In this document: positions 39,214 through 51,395 of the stretch, in pieces
Layout: each line of letters starts with the position of its first letter
Numbering within the stretch: the stretch's first letter is position 1
Assembly: GCA_002224055.1 (NCBI GenBank)
Contig: AZLU01000024.1
Span: 207,718 to 271,717 of the forward strand
Direction: 5' to 3'
DNA length: 64,000 bases
Source of the DNA: Pezizomycotina sp. ARF18
Taxonomy: Eukaryota > Ascomycota
Notes under the pieces: model-generated
Database searches by the model: none
What the model was told of the DNA's origin: nothing
What the model saw: only the letters and a program-made list of their open reading frames with translations
Program-made: the position numbers and the translations under genes

Positions 39214-40136
39214 TTTTTATTTTTCTTTTTGAAGGCAAGTGCAGCCTGAGTCATATAACTAGTTTCTCCCCCGAATTGGAGGCTCTTGCGAATTTGATGT
39301 CTTCATTTACTAAAACAGCTCCACCATTGATGTTTCCCCGCAACTTTCTTTTTTTTTTTTTTTTTTTTTTTTCACCTTTGACGTATATTTTTCATGCCAT
39401 TGAGTATTCTAAAGCTCCTCCTACTGGCTATCATTTCCGTGAGCAAACACAGAAGCCGTCAATTCTTATTGTGTGTAGGTATATACTGCACTTCATGATT
39501 CTCTAATTCTACAAACTCCCCTGGTCTGTCCTGGTCCTTATTAGGGATGGCTTCGTTTCCGCCGGGTACAGGGAAGATGAACCGTTTGGCTGGAAATTTT
39601 TATCGGCTGTTTCATTTTCTGAATAGATCAACGCCTCAACGAGGGAAAAAAAAAAGGCCTCCCCCAGTATGCACTTTCTTTTTCTCCCTTTCCTTTCCCT
39701 TTAACGCTAAACCCAAATATATCATCACAGCCAACGACTGGAAGCAAGGATCGCCTTACAGAAACCACTATTATTTTTTGCGATCTGGTATCATTACTCG
39801 AGTGATATCCAACAATTGGCCTCATCTGGAGCTTGCAATGGCTCACGGGACTTGAACGAAAAGCAATTGAATATGAGGGGCAAACGAAGAAAAGGCGCAG
39901 TAAGGATGTATCTTTTGTTTATCTGGGATTTTTAACCTGCTCTTGTTGTCGAATAAGTCTTCGAGTTGAAAAAGCAGGTTAGTTCTCTTTTCCAACTCCG
40001 CGACTCGCTTTTTTTTTTTTTTTTTCGTTTCCCCCTTCCTCAAATCATCCAACCAAGTGCCCTTCCAGGTTTCGAAGCCTGCCCCGCCAAAGTATGAACG
40101 AATCGTTGAGCCGTTTATTTTTAAGCAGATTGTCCT

Positions 40137-40138
40137 TT

Positions 40139-40174
<36 letters not shown>

Positions 40175-40186
40175 TTTTTTTTTTTT
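40137..40186. repeat. TTTC tetranucleotide repeat with poly-T end
   Basis: About nine TTTC units followed by a T run. Translated on either strand it gives KKERKKERKK-like frames that are artefacts. Confidence 0.88.
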
Positions 40187-40342
40187 CGTGCAAGGAATTT
40201 ATAGAACAAAAAGCTTGCAAGGTTGACTCCAATTTCCGGGTATAATTCGCAAGTAAGAACACCAATAGCTACAAATTTTAGGGCAGAGGATATATTCGTG
40301 ATATCTGCGTGGATCGCTAATCGACTGATAAACAATTGAAAC

Positions 40343-40343
<1 letters not shown>

Positions 40344-40373
<30 letters not shown>
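40344..40373. repeat. Poly-A tract of 30
   Basis: Uninterrupted A run in intergenic DNA, about 160 bases from the TTTC array. Confidence 0.9.
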
Positions 40374-40375
<2 letters not shown>

Positions 40376-42134
40376 GAAGAATAAATAAATAAATTACCTC
40401 GGGGAAGGAGGTACCCGTAAGGTACTTCCGGATATTTTGCTAGACTGGAGCTTGCGGCTGGGAGTTCCTTTAGAGCGTCCTTTTCTTTCCTTTTTCTGCA
40501 ATTCCCCTCCTGTTTAAATAAATAATAAAATAATATTATATTATATATATACTTAATTTATTTTATTTTTATTTCTTATTTTAGTTAATTAATTGTCACC
40601 TCGATATCGAATTTTCATGGCTCGCTCACAACTTCTTCCCTTCCTTTCTTTCTTTCTTTTTTTTTTTTTCCTCTTTCTTTTTTTATCCTCTCAAATCCCT
40701 CGCCATCCTTCATTTAACACCGAGTCTTAGGGAACAGATACGGAGCCTTCAATTTCAGACCAACCCCCCTTTACGATTACCCTAGTTAAAAATTTGGCCT
40801 GTGATAAGTGGTCCACGTGAGAACGCGAGGTGGGGGCCTCCAACAAAAGGACGCGAATTACCTACCGTTTTACGCCTCTTTTTCGTTGATTTTCGTGTAA
40901 AGTGGTTCCCAACCCTTGGACGGAGACCTTTTCTTTTCATTCCCTTCTTTAACTAATGCCATCTTCTGCCAGGTCTTCTTCAGAGCGAAATCATTTCTTT
41001 ACCCTCCCTCTCTTTTCATTAACTTCGACAGAGCACTAAAGCATTCAGAGACATAGGGAAACGTATATCCCCCCTGTTGCTTTCCTTCATTTCCCTTGCT
41101 ATTTTTCTGCTAACGATCCTTCTTACTTTTTCACTGCACAGAGTGAAGAGAAAATAACGATAATAAAAAGCAGTTCTGCCTTGTCCAAATTCCCTGTAGT
41201 TCTTGCCAAAAAAAAAAAAAAAAAAAAAAACAGTAACCTTTAAATACCGATCAGGACTCCACCCCAGGCGATTGCGAACACCCTTTTCCTGACGCTCCAT
41301 ACCTCACCCTCCTTTCCCGCTTCTTCCTCCCCTTTACCTCTCCACTGACGAACAAATCGGCCTGTCCTCTGTTTCGCGGAGCACGAATTTCACTATTTCA
41401 CCTAATTGGCTTCCTTCTGGATCACAAGAACGAGTGGATAAACAAGGAATAGAGGCTCTTCCAATTCTGTCGCCTCGGGTATGTGTGTAATCTGCGGTGC
41501 TCGTATTTCGAGCCTCGTTTTCTCATTCTCCTCATGGTTCTTACTTTATGACGAGGCGAAGAATTGTCTTTTGCACCCTTTTTTCTATAAATCCCAACGC
41601 CGATAGCTTTCTTCCGTTTCTTCTTATATTCTGGTTTATCCATGCCATTTTTCCATTGGGAACTGAAAGGAAAGTTTCTTCCCATACCTTTTCTATTTTC
41701 TGCAACAAAAGTCGTCGCCTCGTTTTTTTTTTTTTTTTTTTTTTTTCAGTTATTGAATCACTGACATATGGGACGGAGAGATTTACAAGGCTTTCGTCAC
41801 CTCCAAACGTATTTTAATCTGTTTTGACGCCTCCACTATTTCAAATTGCTGGCAACATTTGGAAAGAACCGACCTCACTGCACCTTCTATAGGCTTAAAT
41901 ATCCGTTAACAATCAAGGTATTTGGATTGTCCGGCTTAAATTATGTGCAACAAACTCGCGTTTCTTCTTCCATATCCTTGAGCTAGAGATGAAATTCAGA
42001 AGTAAAAAATATCTATTATTCTCCTTCGTAACCCGCTTTTTCTTATAGACTTCACTGAATTTTTTTCAGGCATCAGCTCTGATCTAGTGGCTGGACTTTC
42101 GTTAACTGGGCATCTAATTCGTTTGTACGATAAA

Positions 42135-45100
42135 ATGGACGACGATGCGACCCACCATCAACTCAGGCAGTTGAGTTACAACATCGGACGACGGTGGAAT
42201 CTGACCCACAATCCTCATGGTTCTCCATCCGGCGTCTCCAGCAGCAAATGATGCCGTTGGTACCTGGCAGACCGGGTACCACACATGGTGAAACCACACG
42301 CCACGGACACATCTTCCCGGAGATATTTGCTTCGTTACACGCTACCACCGAAAACGTAGAAGCGGGATATACATTCGGAAGAAACCCTTACAAGTGTGAC
42401 GTTCCGCTAGGCAGCAGTTGCTTCCACGGTGAGCAACGTCCATTTCAGGATCTTCATTAATTCCAATGGCGTTGTGATGCTGGAAGACTGTTCCACAATG
42501 GCACATGGGTGGACAATGTCTGCCTTGCGGCCCCACGTACCAATCCTCCTGGTCGGGATGGCCAGAATAATCGCAGACGTATCCTCACAACAGTTCTTGA
42601 TCCTTCTCGCTCTGGGCCGGAGGTAGATGAACTCAAGTTCATCGTTGGTATGAAGCTCCATCAACAAGGTGGGCTGGCGTATGGTTTCACCAGTTTTCAA
42701 CCGAGGAGGAATGGCTCCACCCAAAGATTGCGGCCGGAAATGCGGGCAACACGATGAAGTTGTTGCGCCTTCAGCTGACTGACGATGATCTTATGCTCTC
42801 CCCGACGGATGGGGCGGCGACAACGGCCATATCAAAGCATGTCTGGTTCATAGGGAAAGGCGCTTTTGCTGTCGTTCGTAAGATAACTCATAAGGAGACA
42901 GGAGACCAGTACGCTGTGAAAATTATCAACAAGCGTGCTTTTGCTGGCATGGATGATATAAAACGAAACGGCAAAGCTAGGAAATTGGAGTTGAAGGAAG
43001 TAGAATCATGGAGCAATTGAACCATGTAAGTAGTCGCTCGCTTCCTGGAATTAACCTTTTGTGCTTGACTTGCTGACGAACGCGTTTAATTCAGCCAAAC
43101 ATTGTTCAGATTTCGAATGTCGAGAAACGCAAAAACAGATTTACATAAGGATGGAATACGTCCCGAAAGGTGATCTTAACGATTACCTGAAATGAACGGT
43201 CGAATGGAAGAAGGTATTGCCCGCGAAGCGACGAGACAGCTTATGAGCGCTCTCGAGTATGTTCACAACTTAGGCATATCTCATCGTGATATCAAACCGG
43301 ACAACATCTCGTCAAATGCCTCGATCCCATCGAAGTCAAACTTAGCGATTTTGGACTTGCAAAGATGATCCAGAATGATGATCGTTCCTAAAACTTTCTG
43401 CGGGACAATGCTTTACCTGGCGCCGGAAGTATTTCCTCAGACGTCAAATGCCCAATGTCACCTATGCTATCAGGAATGGACGACCGTAAGTCTATATGAT
43501 ATTACTTTCGCCCTTCTATTGATATTTTAAAACTTCTTATTAAAAATGTTTTTAATTTCTAACGTTTGTCTTATTATACAGGAGGAGTTGCGTCGATAAA
43601 ATCAAGCATGCGACATGTGGTCATTGGGTTGCGTCCTCTTTGTACTCCTTCCGGAGTCGTTCCCTTTAATGGAGAGAATCAGGATGATATTCAAAGGCGC
43701 ATATCCAAAGGCAGGTTCGATGTCGAGAGACTTAGAGAGGCAGAAGTGTCGGATAACGCCATCGATTTTCTAAGCAGGCTCTTGGTCGTAGATCCTAACA
43801 ACAGAATAATGGAACGCGAAGCCCTTGAGCACCTTGGCTTCAAGAAGGCTTAATTGAAAATAAACCGGAATTCACGGAGGAAGAATTTGTTTTGGTGAAT
43901 GCCTTGAAAGAAGAAATCAATGACGAGGAGCCTAAGGCTGGCTTGGCGAAGGCGATTGATGAGTGGGAGGTATCAAGGACGAGATACAGGCTGGTGCAGA
44001 CGATCGGCAGATCGGTCTTGAAGGCACTTCTCCAAATCAACTCGCAAACCCGTCATTGAACATGCGCCATCGGCCACGTCGCCTGCGCAGATAGATGTCA
44101 CCGCCGATGTCGCGCCAGATGATGACGAAGACGGTATCAAGGACGAGGATGGAGATGTCGAGATAGAGGGCTCACAGGAACAGTTTGATCGTCGGCAGCG
44201 ACAGTACTTGAATTTAACCTTGTCCCAACAGCGACGGCCCCCAATGGCTTCCCGACAGCAACCCCAAGCCAACATGCACCCCCCCAAGCCCGCCTACTTT
44301 ACAGGTTGCTGGAACGCCGCTGCAGAGCCAACCTCCTCATTCGCCCGCGCAAGCTGAAGCTGCCGATCAACTTTTACACGCCGCTGGTCAGGGGTCGCGC
44401 TCTAAGCCCTGCTTTATCCATCCATGACTCTTTTGGTGAATCAGCGCTTGAATCCAATCAATGATTTTGCTGTTGGCCTCAGCCAGTATGCTGATCCTAT
44501 GTTTGACATGCTTCCTCGCGGCCAAGCAGATGGACATTCCATCAAGGGAAGTTCTGGTGCGATGGGAGATTCGCAATATCACGACGGAGACGAAGATGAA
44601 CCCAGCGAAGAATCTACAGATCATCGCGACCTAGTTCATCTTCCTTTCCCATAAGCAAACATACTCCCACGCCATCTCTGCGACATCATCTAGGGCCCTC
44701 AAACAACGAAATAGCCGCCGAATGTCGGGAAACCGATGGAAAGAGCCTTGCAGGCATGCGTACTATGGTAAATAATTTACAAGTTGGCTCTACTGGTCCA
44801 TCCGTTCTTCACAGACAGCGATCCGGAGTGTTTTCAGAGGAGGTAGGGTTACGAAGCGGAAGAAATCAACTTCGGGTTTCAATGGCAATGATGAAACTAC
44901 TGCAGCTAAAGTCTACGAAGCGGCTATGGCGACAATCGAATCCGGAGGCACAGGCAGCCAGGATCCCGCAAGCCAGCAAGTCCCCGCCAGCGACTATGGT
45001 GCCTATTTGGACATCGACGACAATCACGATGGGCAGCTGCCCCATCCTCTTATAATCAACCGCGTAATGATGCGCATGTGTCGCTTTCAAATTCGCAGCC

Positions 45101-45642
45101 AATCACGGCAGTAAACTCGAACCATGCCCGTGATGGCAACCCCGTTCGACCGCTATGGGGTCGCTTGGTACCCCTGCGCGATTCTATGCCGCATAATATA
45201 ATCCCACTCGTCGATCAACAAGTTAGCTATGGCAGAGCATCTGTTTGCACCTGCGTCGTCACCGACATCCGTGTCTCTAAGTTACATTTTGCCGTCAAGC
45301 TCACAGAGGAAGTCATGCAGCCCTCGGCAGTCTTCAATCAGCTGATTGGGTCCCTCAGAAGGATATGAAGGCTTGGATCAAAATTAACGCTCCAATGGTG
45401 TCACTATTAACGGCCGGAAGATGCCAAAGGATAATACTGTCCGCCTTTTTGACGGTGATGAGCTGATCGTATTCAAGGAAAGAAGCGAGTATCTCGGTTT
45501 CCGTGTCGAGTTGATGATCGGAGACCATACGCGCACGGAGGAAGACGTTCTTCGAGAACGTGAATACGATAACAGACGATGGCTTGACATGGTGCCCTCC
45601 AGGAGTCCTACAAAGGCAGCTCTTGGAATTTCTGCATTCTAA
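42135..45642 (+). CDS. RAD53: Rad53/Chk2-type checkpoint kinase with two FHA domains
   Basis: Rad53/Chk2 kinases are activated by Mec1/ATR after DNA damage or fork arrest; FHA domains bind phosphothreonine on partners. The ATG at 42135 opens MDDDATHHQ. FHA1 shows GYTFGRNPYKCDVPLG, NVHFRIFINSNGVVMLED and a one-base loss inside the CSTNGTWVDN motif (about 42490). The kinase has its glycine loop and lysine (IGKGAFAVVRKIT; QYAVKIINK), intron 43026-43094, NIVQI, EYVPKGDLNDYL, SHRDIKPDNI, DFGLAK, intron 43486-43581 and LSRLLVVDPNNRI. A long variable linker follows. FHA2 lies at about 45200-45530 (VSYGRASVCTCVVTDIRVSK; FDGDELIVFKERSEYLGFRV). The stop is at 45642. FHA-kinase-FHA is the layout of yeast Rad53, not of single-FHA Cds1 or Chk2. 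Breaks occur near 42190, 43120, 43195, 43310, 43390, 43620 and 45360. Confidence 0.88.
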
Positions 45643-45977
45643 TAGGCCCACTTCTAGTTCTGATCTCTATTTTCAGATATTTTTTTTTCCTTCAAATTTC
45701 TACCATCTTGATAGTTCTGGCTAATGCAAATACCCGTTTTCTATGTTCTACATACTCCACCTCCCACCCTATATCTATTTACCTGGTCTTTTCAACCCTC
45801 ATTTTTCTATTTCACTGACCCGGAAGATCCCCACGCGTCGAGTTACTATAACCACATTTGTATTCCTTTCCCTAAGGATCGAGTTTTCCGCCTTATATCT
45901 ATATATCTATATTTCTTGGTTTAGTATTCAAAGTTATTAAGAGAGAAAGCGGATGGCTGTTCAATGATTATTCCTTC

Positions 45978-46008
<31 letters not shown>

Positions 46009-46146
46009 CAGTCAGTTTGCGATGTGTGCTTCATGACTTTCAAATACTAGCGAGCCTTTTTTCTTCATTTAGTTCCTTCATTGTCTACGTTCTTCTCTCT
46101 TCTATTTTTTGAACAAAAGTAAAGATTTCTGACGGTTATCGTACCA

Positions 46147-46172
46147 TTTTTTTTTTTTTTTTTAAAAAAAAA
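46147..46172. repeat. T17-A9 junction
   Basis: A T run followed directly by an A run in intergenic DNA, the same arrangement as in RPE1 intron 1 and at 59730-59752. Confidence 0.85.
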
Positions 46173-46962
46173 ATTCTTCATTCCCTTAATATCTTCCTTA
46201 TCCAGCACCCACCTCCTTTTCTCCAACATGCTCTACTCCCGCGTACCTCCTCATCCTCTGAAGGTCCCTTGTTAGTGTTATTTTTTTTTTGGGTGCCATA
46301 AGCCTGTATACCATTCATCATTTTACAGGAGGTTTAGTTCTTCAGGTTTTTTCGGGAGAGTCTGAGCGAGACTATAGTTCTTCCAGAGTCATATATCCCT
46401 GTTGCCTCTTTTCTCTTTTCTCACGATATACATATATTTGAAAAAAAGAAAAAAAAAAGAAGGAAAAAAATTAGCTTTCGAAAGGTTTATATTTTTAGTA
46501 TCTGTTTCGTTCAAAGTTTAGTTTACATCGTTCGAAGAAGAAAAATTGTTTGGTCTGTCCGATTAAGCACAAGCATGCTCTGTACTTTATTTATTTTTCT
46601 TTTCTCTTATTTGGCGATTTGTCTCTCGTGTTAATTAAAGCATCGATAATATCTATTTAGTGTAGTATTTACCTCATCAATGTCTCCAGCAGCGGCATTG
46701 AATGCGTAGCTTCATATATATCTTCTAATCCCTCCATTTTTTTTTTGTCTATGGCCCATTAGCTTGTTAGTAAGTAGTGTACATGTGTATCCTTTTCTGT
46801 CTTACTCTATTCGATTTCTCTTTGTTAGCCCAACCTCCTGCCCCTAATGTCTCTTGTTAATAAAACATGTATCTCCTCTAATTTTTTGTTTATAGACTTT
46901 GAATGCAGCGCATCAAGAATCATTATTGCTCTAAATGTAAGTAACTGGGCAGTTAAAAGCTA

Positions 46963-46963
<1 letters not shown>

Positions 46964-46994
<31 letters not shown>
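46964..46994. repeat. Poly-A tract of 31
   Basis: Uninterrupted A run in the intergenic region downstream of the RAD53-like gene. Confidence 0.9.
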
Positions 46995-46996
<2 letters not shown>

Positions 46997-47918
46997 CTTT
47001 CTAACTTTTGGTAAATACTCAGTAGTATATACTGCTTGAGAAAGTCTCCAGACTAGAAAAAAAAAATATCCTAGAGGGGAAAGTGAAGTTAAAAAAGATA
47101 TATATATATATATATATAGAAGAGTGATCATTTCGTCTCCGATATTTCGTCCTTACCCGGGTATTTTGTAGACGACCCGTAATGGCTATCTGACGAATCC
47201 CGTGACTTGTAGCCGAAATCCTCAGGCCCTATTTCTATTACCCAAGAGAAATATCACCGTCACAATAGAGTATAAATCGTGAACTTGCTGTTGGTCTGAT
47301 ATATGAATCTTAAGTATATATTATTACTGAATCTATGATACACAATAGAAGCGCGTTATATATATTTACAATGCGCACTAATTGCCTTATTTAGATTAGC
47401 TTCCTTTGTTATCCAGAGGAAATTTGACCGAGGCCCGAGAAGTGTAAGGGAAAACCAGAAAATATTGGGAAAAAAAAGAAAAAAAGTCGATTTTTAAGCA
47501 AAGCGGAAATAGAGAAGGGAAAGTAGGAGGAGGGTGGTTGAAAAAGGTTTCCCCAATTAATTCCCTTTTCTTTCGGAAACTTCTCTACTCTTAAGGTAGA
47601 AATCTTCTATATATATATCCCGTTTTTTTTTCTTTTTTTTTTTTTTTAATTTTACTGACCCAGGCCGGTAAGAGATCGTTTTGTCTGCTCTAAATTGATC
47701 CCTGGTTGTCTGTCTACTAGTAGTTGTGGAGGTAACGAACGAATTACAAGCTCAGCTTGAAAAAAAGAAAGAAAAAAAAAAAAAAAAGGAAAAAAAGAAA
47801 AGGAAAAACCACCCCCGGATTTCCGTGACGGGACGTGGCAGCAATTTTTGCCATTTCCCACGGCTACACACAACGCACATCCCAACCAGAGCAGCAAACG
47901 ACAACAAAGCACACCGAG

Positions 47919-47949
<31 letters not shown>

Positions 47950-48108
47950 GCACACACAACAGCAGTTTATTTATTTCTGCAATATATATCTCTCTCCTTA
48001 TATCTCTCTGTTCTCTTTTTCTTCTTCTCTTCTTCTTCTTCCCTCTCGTCCTTGACTTGTACCAATTTTTAGCGTCTATACCGAAATATCTCTAGCAAAA
48101 AAACAAAA

Positions 48109-50073
48109 ATGTCTTTCCTTGGTAGTGGCGGAGAATGCTCGACCGGCCGTAACCCCCTAGCGCAGTTCAACCAAACATGTATCGGACGACAAATCTCTCA
48201 GAGGGACCGCCTCGTTGGAGGCCGAGGTCCTCTGCCGGCTGCTCCAGGAATTCAGATCGCAGGGTGTTATGCAGCCGGCATAACTGGTGACCAACAGGTA
48301 CGAATTAACCTCCGTTACCTTTTTTTTTTTTTTTTAGCTAAGGCAGTTCTAAAGCTAAAAAAAAAAAAAAAAAAAACATGTGATTGCTTGATTCTATCAG
48401 ATGGAAGAATTCCTTATGCGTGAGGGAACACCAATCGGCGCGGCGCCTGGCGCGTTCCAATTCGACGGTATGCGCCGCGAGCTTGAGCAGTTGCCCGGAG
48501 TGCTGGAGGTTAACTGGGCTGCCGAGTTTGCCCAGATGCCGCCCGCGAGGAGCGCGCCCGCATGGAGGCGGCCTTCCACGCTTCCAAGGTCGGAGGACCC
48601 GAGTTCAACCCGGCCGAATTTGCGGCGTTCCAGCAGGCCCAAGCGCCACCGGAGGTCCAGCAACAGCAGCAAGGCCCTGTGCAGAGTGGTGGTGGGTTGA
48701 GTTACTACCCTCAGAGGTTCCAGGGTTATAGCATGACGAGGAATGTACGGCGGCGGCTTTATGCACCAGCAACGGCACGCTCCGCGGCACAAGAACTAGA
48801 CGTGAAAGGAAAGAATAAGGTCGTGGAGCTGTCGGATGAGGACTGGCAAAACCAGTTCAAGGAGATCGAAGCGCAGCAGCACGAGCCCGTCACCGACGAG
48901 GACGCGGCGGCCAACAAGGCTATCGACGAGGAGCTAAATGCCCACGACGAGCAGCTCTTTGGGGATTTCCAGTCGATATGGAACGGTATACAAGGGGAAG
49001 CCGCGGCGAATGGCACGGACATCCTTAACGAGGACTGGGCCACGGAATATGACACCTCTAAGTGGAAGGAATCGTTCCGGGCCAGCCACCCAACCTGGTG
49101 ATTACCTCTTCGAGCCAGAGAACCGTATATGGAGCAGGGTGACCCGTTTGCTGAAGGAATAAGACTGATGGAGTCCGGCGTAACCTATCCCTCGCGCACT
49201 CGCGTCGAGGCCGCTGTGCAGAAGGATCCTAGTCACGTCCAGGCTTGGGAACGCCTAGGCGCCGCGCAGGCCCAGAACGAGAAGGAGACCCCGGCCATAA
49301 GAGCATTGGAGACCTGCCTTAAGCTTGAGCCGACAATCAGAACGCACTCATGGGTCTTGCGGTCTCTTATACCAACGAAGGATACGACACCACCGCTTAC
49401 ACAACGTTGGAGCGCGGTTGGTCGCGCGATACCCGGAGCTGGCCAAGCCGACGCCACCAGAGGACGCCGAAGCCGAAGTTGGGAAGTTCGTCGACCGCCA
49501 CGCCGTCCACGCCCGCTAACAGACCTTTTCATTCAATGCCGCTCAGATGTCGCCCGAAGGTCAAGGCTTCGATTCGGACGTCCAGGTTGGCCTCGGCGTA
49601 CTGTTCTACGGCGCCGAAGAGTACGACAAGGCCGTTGACTGCTTCACGTCTGCCCTAGAGAGTGACTTTGATGCTCGGGACAAGAACCACCTGCTGTGGA
49701 ACAGGCTAGGTGCCACTCTTGCCAACTCGGGAGGTCGAAGAGGCCATCGAGGCGTACGAGCGGGCTCTTACCATCAACCCGAACTTTGTTCGCGCGAGGT
49801 ACAACCTCGGTGTCAGCTGTATCAACATCGGCTGCTATGAGGAAGCCGCTCAGCATCTGCTCGGCGCGCTGGCGATGCACAAAGTCGTCACAGATAGGGA
49901 CATCGCCGAAGCGGAAAAAGTTGGCGTTGACGTTTCCAGGATTACGCAGAAACCAAGCACGAACCTGTTCGCACGCTTAGGAGGGTATTTGGGCAGATGG
50001 GCAGGAGGGATCTGGCAGATATGGTTGTCATGGCATGGACGTCGACGTCTTCAGGAAGGAGTTCGAATTCTAA
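48109..50073 (+). CDS. PEX5: Peroxisomal targeting signal 1 receptor Pex5
   Basis: Pex5 binds C-terminal SKL-type signals with its TPR domain and carries cargo into the peroxisome. The ATG at 48109 starts [20 protein letters not shown], with the conserved cysteine (residue 10) that is mono-ubiquitinated for recycling by Pex1-Pex6. The next stretch is frame-broken ([19 protein letters not shown]). Intron 48298-48400 separates DQQ from [20 protein letters not shown]. Aromatic docking motifs are visible: NWAAEF, DWQNQF and [14 protein letters not shown] text runs from about 49130: [89 protein letters not shown] and [16 protein letters not shown]. The end reads [16 protein letters not shown], then [13 protein letters not shown]-stop (50073) after a final frame switch. 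Breaks occur near 48540, 49085, 49350, 49440-49540, 49735 and 50040. Confidence 0.95.
48320..48376. repeat. 20-bp perfect inverted repeat in PEX5 intron 1
   Basis: T16 plus AGCT (48320-48339) is followed by a 13-base loop and then AGCT plus an A20 run (48353-48376). Sixteen U-A pairs and the four-base AGCT core make a 20-bp perfect stem inside the 103-base intron, leaving 22 bases before it and 24 after it. Confidence 0.9.
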
Positions 50074-50512
50074 TTGAGAAATTTCTTTATATTTCCTATT
50101 CTTAGTTTTCTTTTTTTCAGCTTGGGAAAGGGAGGGAATCACTGTCTATCTTATTCATGTATTGTTTTTTTGCGTACAGAGCGCTTTTTGCATTGGGACC
50201 CACGGGTTCAGCACTTCTTAGAACCGCAGACGATTTCTACTGTAGCTAATGATCTGATATTTTACGTTCTAATTATTTACATGTCCGATACCTGTCTGAT
50301 ATTATGTGTGTACCAAGGACCAAGACAAGGCTGTTCGTTATAAAGCTAGATTTTGCTAGAGAAATATGATCATATATCTCGAGTAATCCTATCCGTGTGT
50401 TCTCCCTAAGACAAGGGCCAAACATTAGGTATCATATATCCGTACAATTGATGTCACGGTCTAAGTTATAGATATTATACATAGATCGTTCGAACACAGG
50501 GATACCCGCGGG

Positions 50513-50544
<32 letters not shown>

Positions 50545-51127
50545 GCAAAAAGAGTTTTCGCTCCAGGCTCCCCCATGCATGCCTTCATCACGTTTTGAAC
50601 CCTTCCCCTTTCATTTTTTTAGCGTATTTATTTTTGTGCAACCCGGCTGTGACGACGGTTATTAGAGCTCTCTATCACACACAGCAGACAAAAAAAGCTA
50701 AAATCAAGAAGGATTTACCACTACACCAACCTGGAGAGCGTGAGAGCATAGGCTGCATTCCCTCTAATGCAAGTTCCGGTCCGGTGCGGTACTACGGGGG
50801 TTAAAAAAATTTTTTTTTTCTTTACTTAGTATTTAACAGGTGGCAATCTGTGGGTGGGGTGCAGAAATCCTTTTAGTATAGCTGCGGCTAGTCCTCTGGA
50901 GGGTATAAGAAGCAGAAAAGATGAGCAGTAGCACACTTGCGGCTGGTCGCAAGTGCCATTGCGCTTTCGCTTCGTTACAGTACGATCTTTATTATATTCG
51001 AATACATTGATAACTTCTAGGTGTTCCAAAGGTAAGCATATAAAGACCTTCAATTGCGGACTGGAAGCTGATGATAAATTCCTGTAAAACGGTGTTTCGT
51101 CCTTCTTTCGTCGGTCTCTCTTTCTGG

Positions 51128-51163
<36 letters not shown>

Positions 51164-51395
51164 TTGTTTTCTTGCGTTGCTCCCATCAATAATTCCAGAA
51201 CCTGTGCTAAACCCCATTTCTCCACGGAATTTACAGTTTTTCAATATAATCAATAGCTCTACTGTATTGCATACTCGACTTATTACCTACAATGAGCAAT
51301 AACTCTAGACGTAGGAGCTTGAGCTGGAAGCTTCCAGCGATGGGCATGAAGAAGCTCGGTTTGTGAAGAATCTCCAATCGAGCCTAAAGTCTGAG
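50074..51395. other. Intergenic between PEX5 and the threonine aldolase gene
   Basis: It contains A28 at 50516-50543 and T34 at 51129-51162. On the minus strand at about 50735-50695 a short GGTGTAGTGGTA stretch imitates a tRNA D-arm, but no T-arm or acceptor stem follows. An open stretch from about 51314 is in frame with the aldolase ATG and may be an N-terminal extension. Confidence 0.5.
51129..51162. repeat. Poly-T tract of 34
   Basis: Uninterrupted T run about 230 bases upstream of the threonine aldolase start, on the coding strand. Confidence 0.9.

Larger units (their letters stand above)
37967..42134. other. 4.2-kb intergenic region rich in simple repeats
   Basis: Divergent promoters of the unrecognised gene (-) and the RAD53-like gene (+) lie at its ends. 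I see no gene in between. Minus-strand frames at 38059-38489 are very hydrophobic but unrecognised and overlap in two frames. Repeats include A27 at about 38684-38710, TA repeats near 38881-38900, TTA repeats at 39171-39213, T22 near 39351, the TTTC array at 40137-40174, A30 at 40344-40373, A21 near 41210 and T24 near 41723. Confidence 0.45.
45643..48108. other. 2.5-kb intergenic region, AT-rich
   Basis: No gene seen. It holds the 3' end of the RAD53-like gene and the PEX5 promoter. Repeats include T29 at about 45980-46008, a T17-A9 junction at 46147-46172, A31 at 46964-46994, TA repeats near 47100-47117, and A29 at 47921-47949, about 160 bases before the PEX5 ATG. Overlapping hydrophobic or lysine-rich frames are translated low-complexity DNA. 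Confidence 0.5.

Noticed and set aside
40045-40335. Lys/Arg/Glu-rich frames around the TTTC array
   Set aside because: They are translations of the tetranucleotide repeat.
47726-48095. Lysine-rich overlapping frames just before PEX5
   Set aside because: They come from A runs in the PEX5 leader and differ only by frame; no conserved text.
50690-50740. tRNA-like D-arm (GGTGTAGTGGTA) on the minus strand, followed by a T run
   Set aside because: No anticodon stem, T-arm or matching acceptor stem can be drawn around it; the resemblance is limited to the A box.
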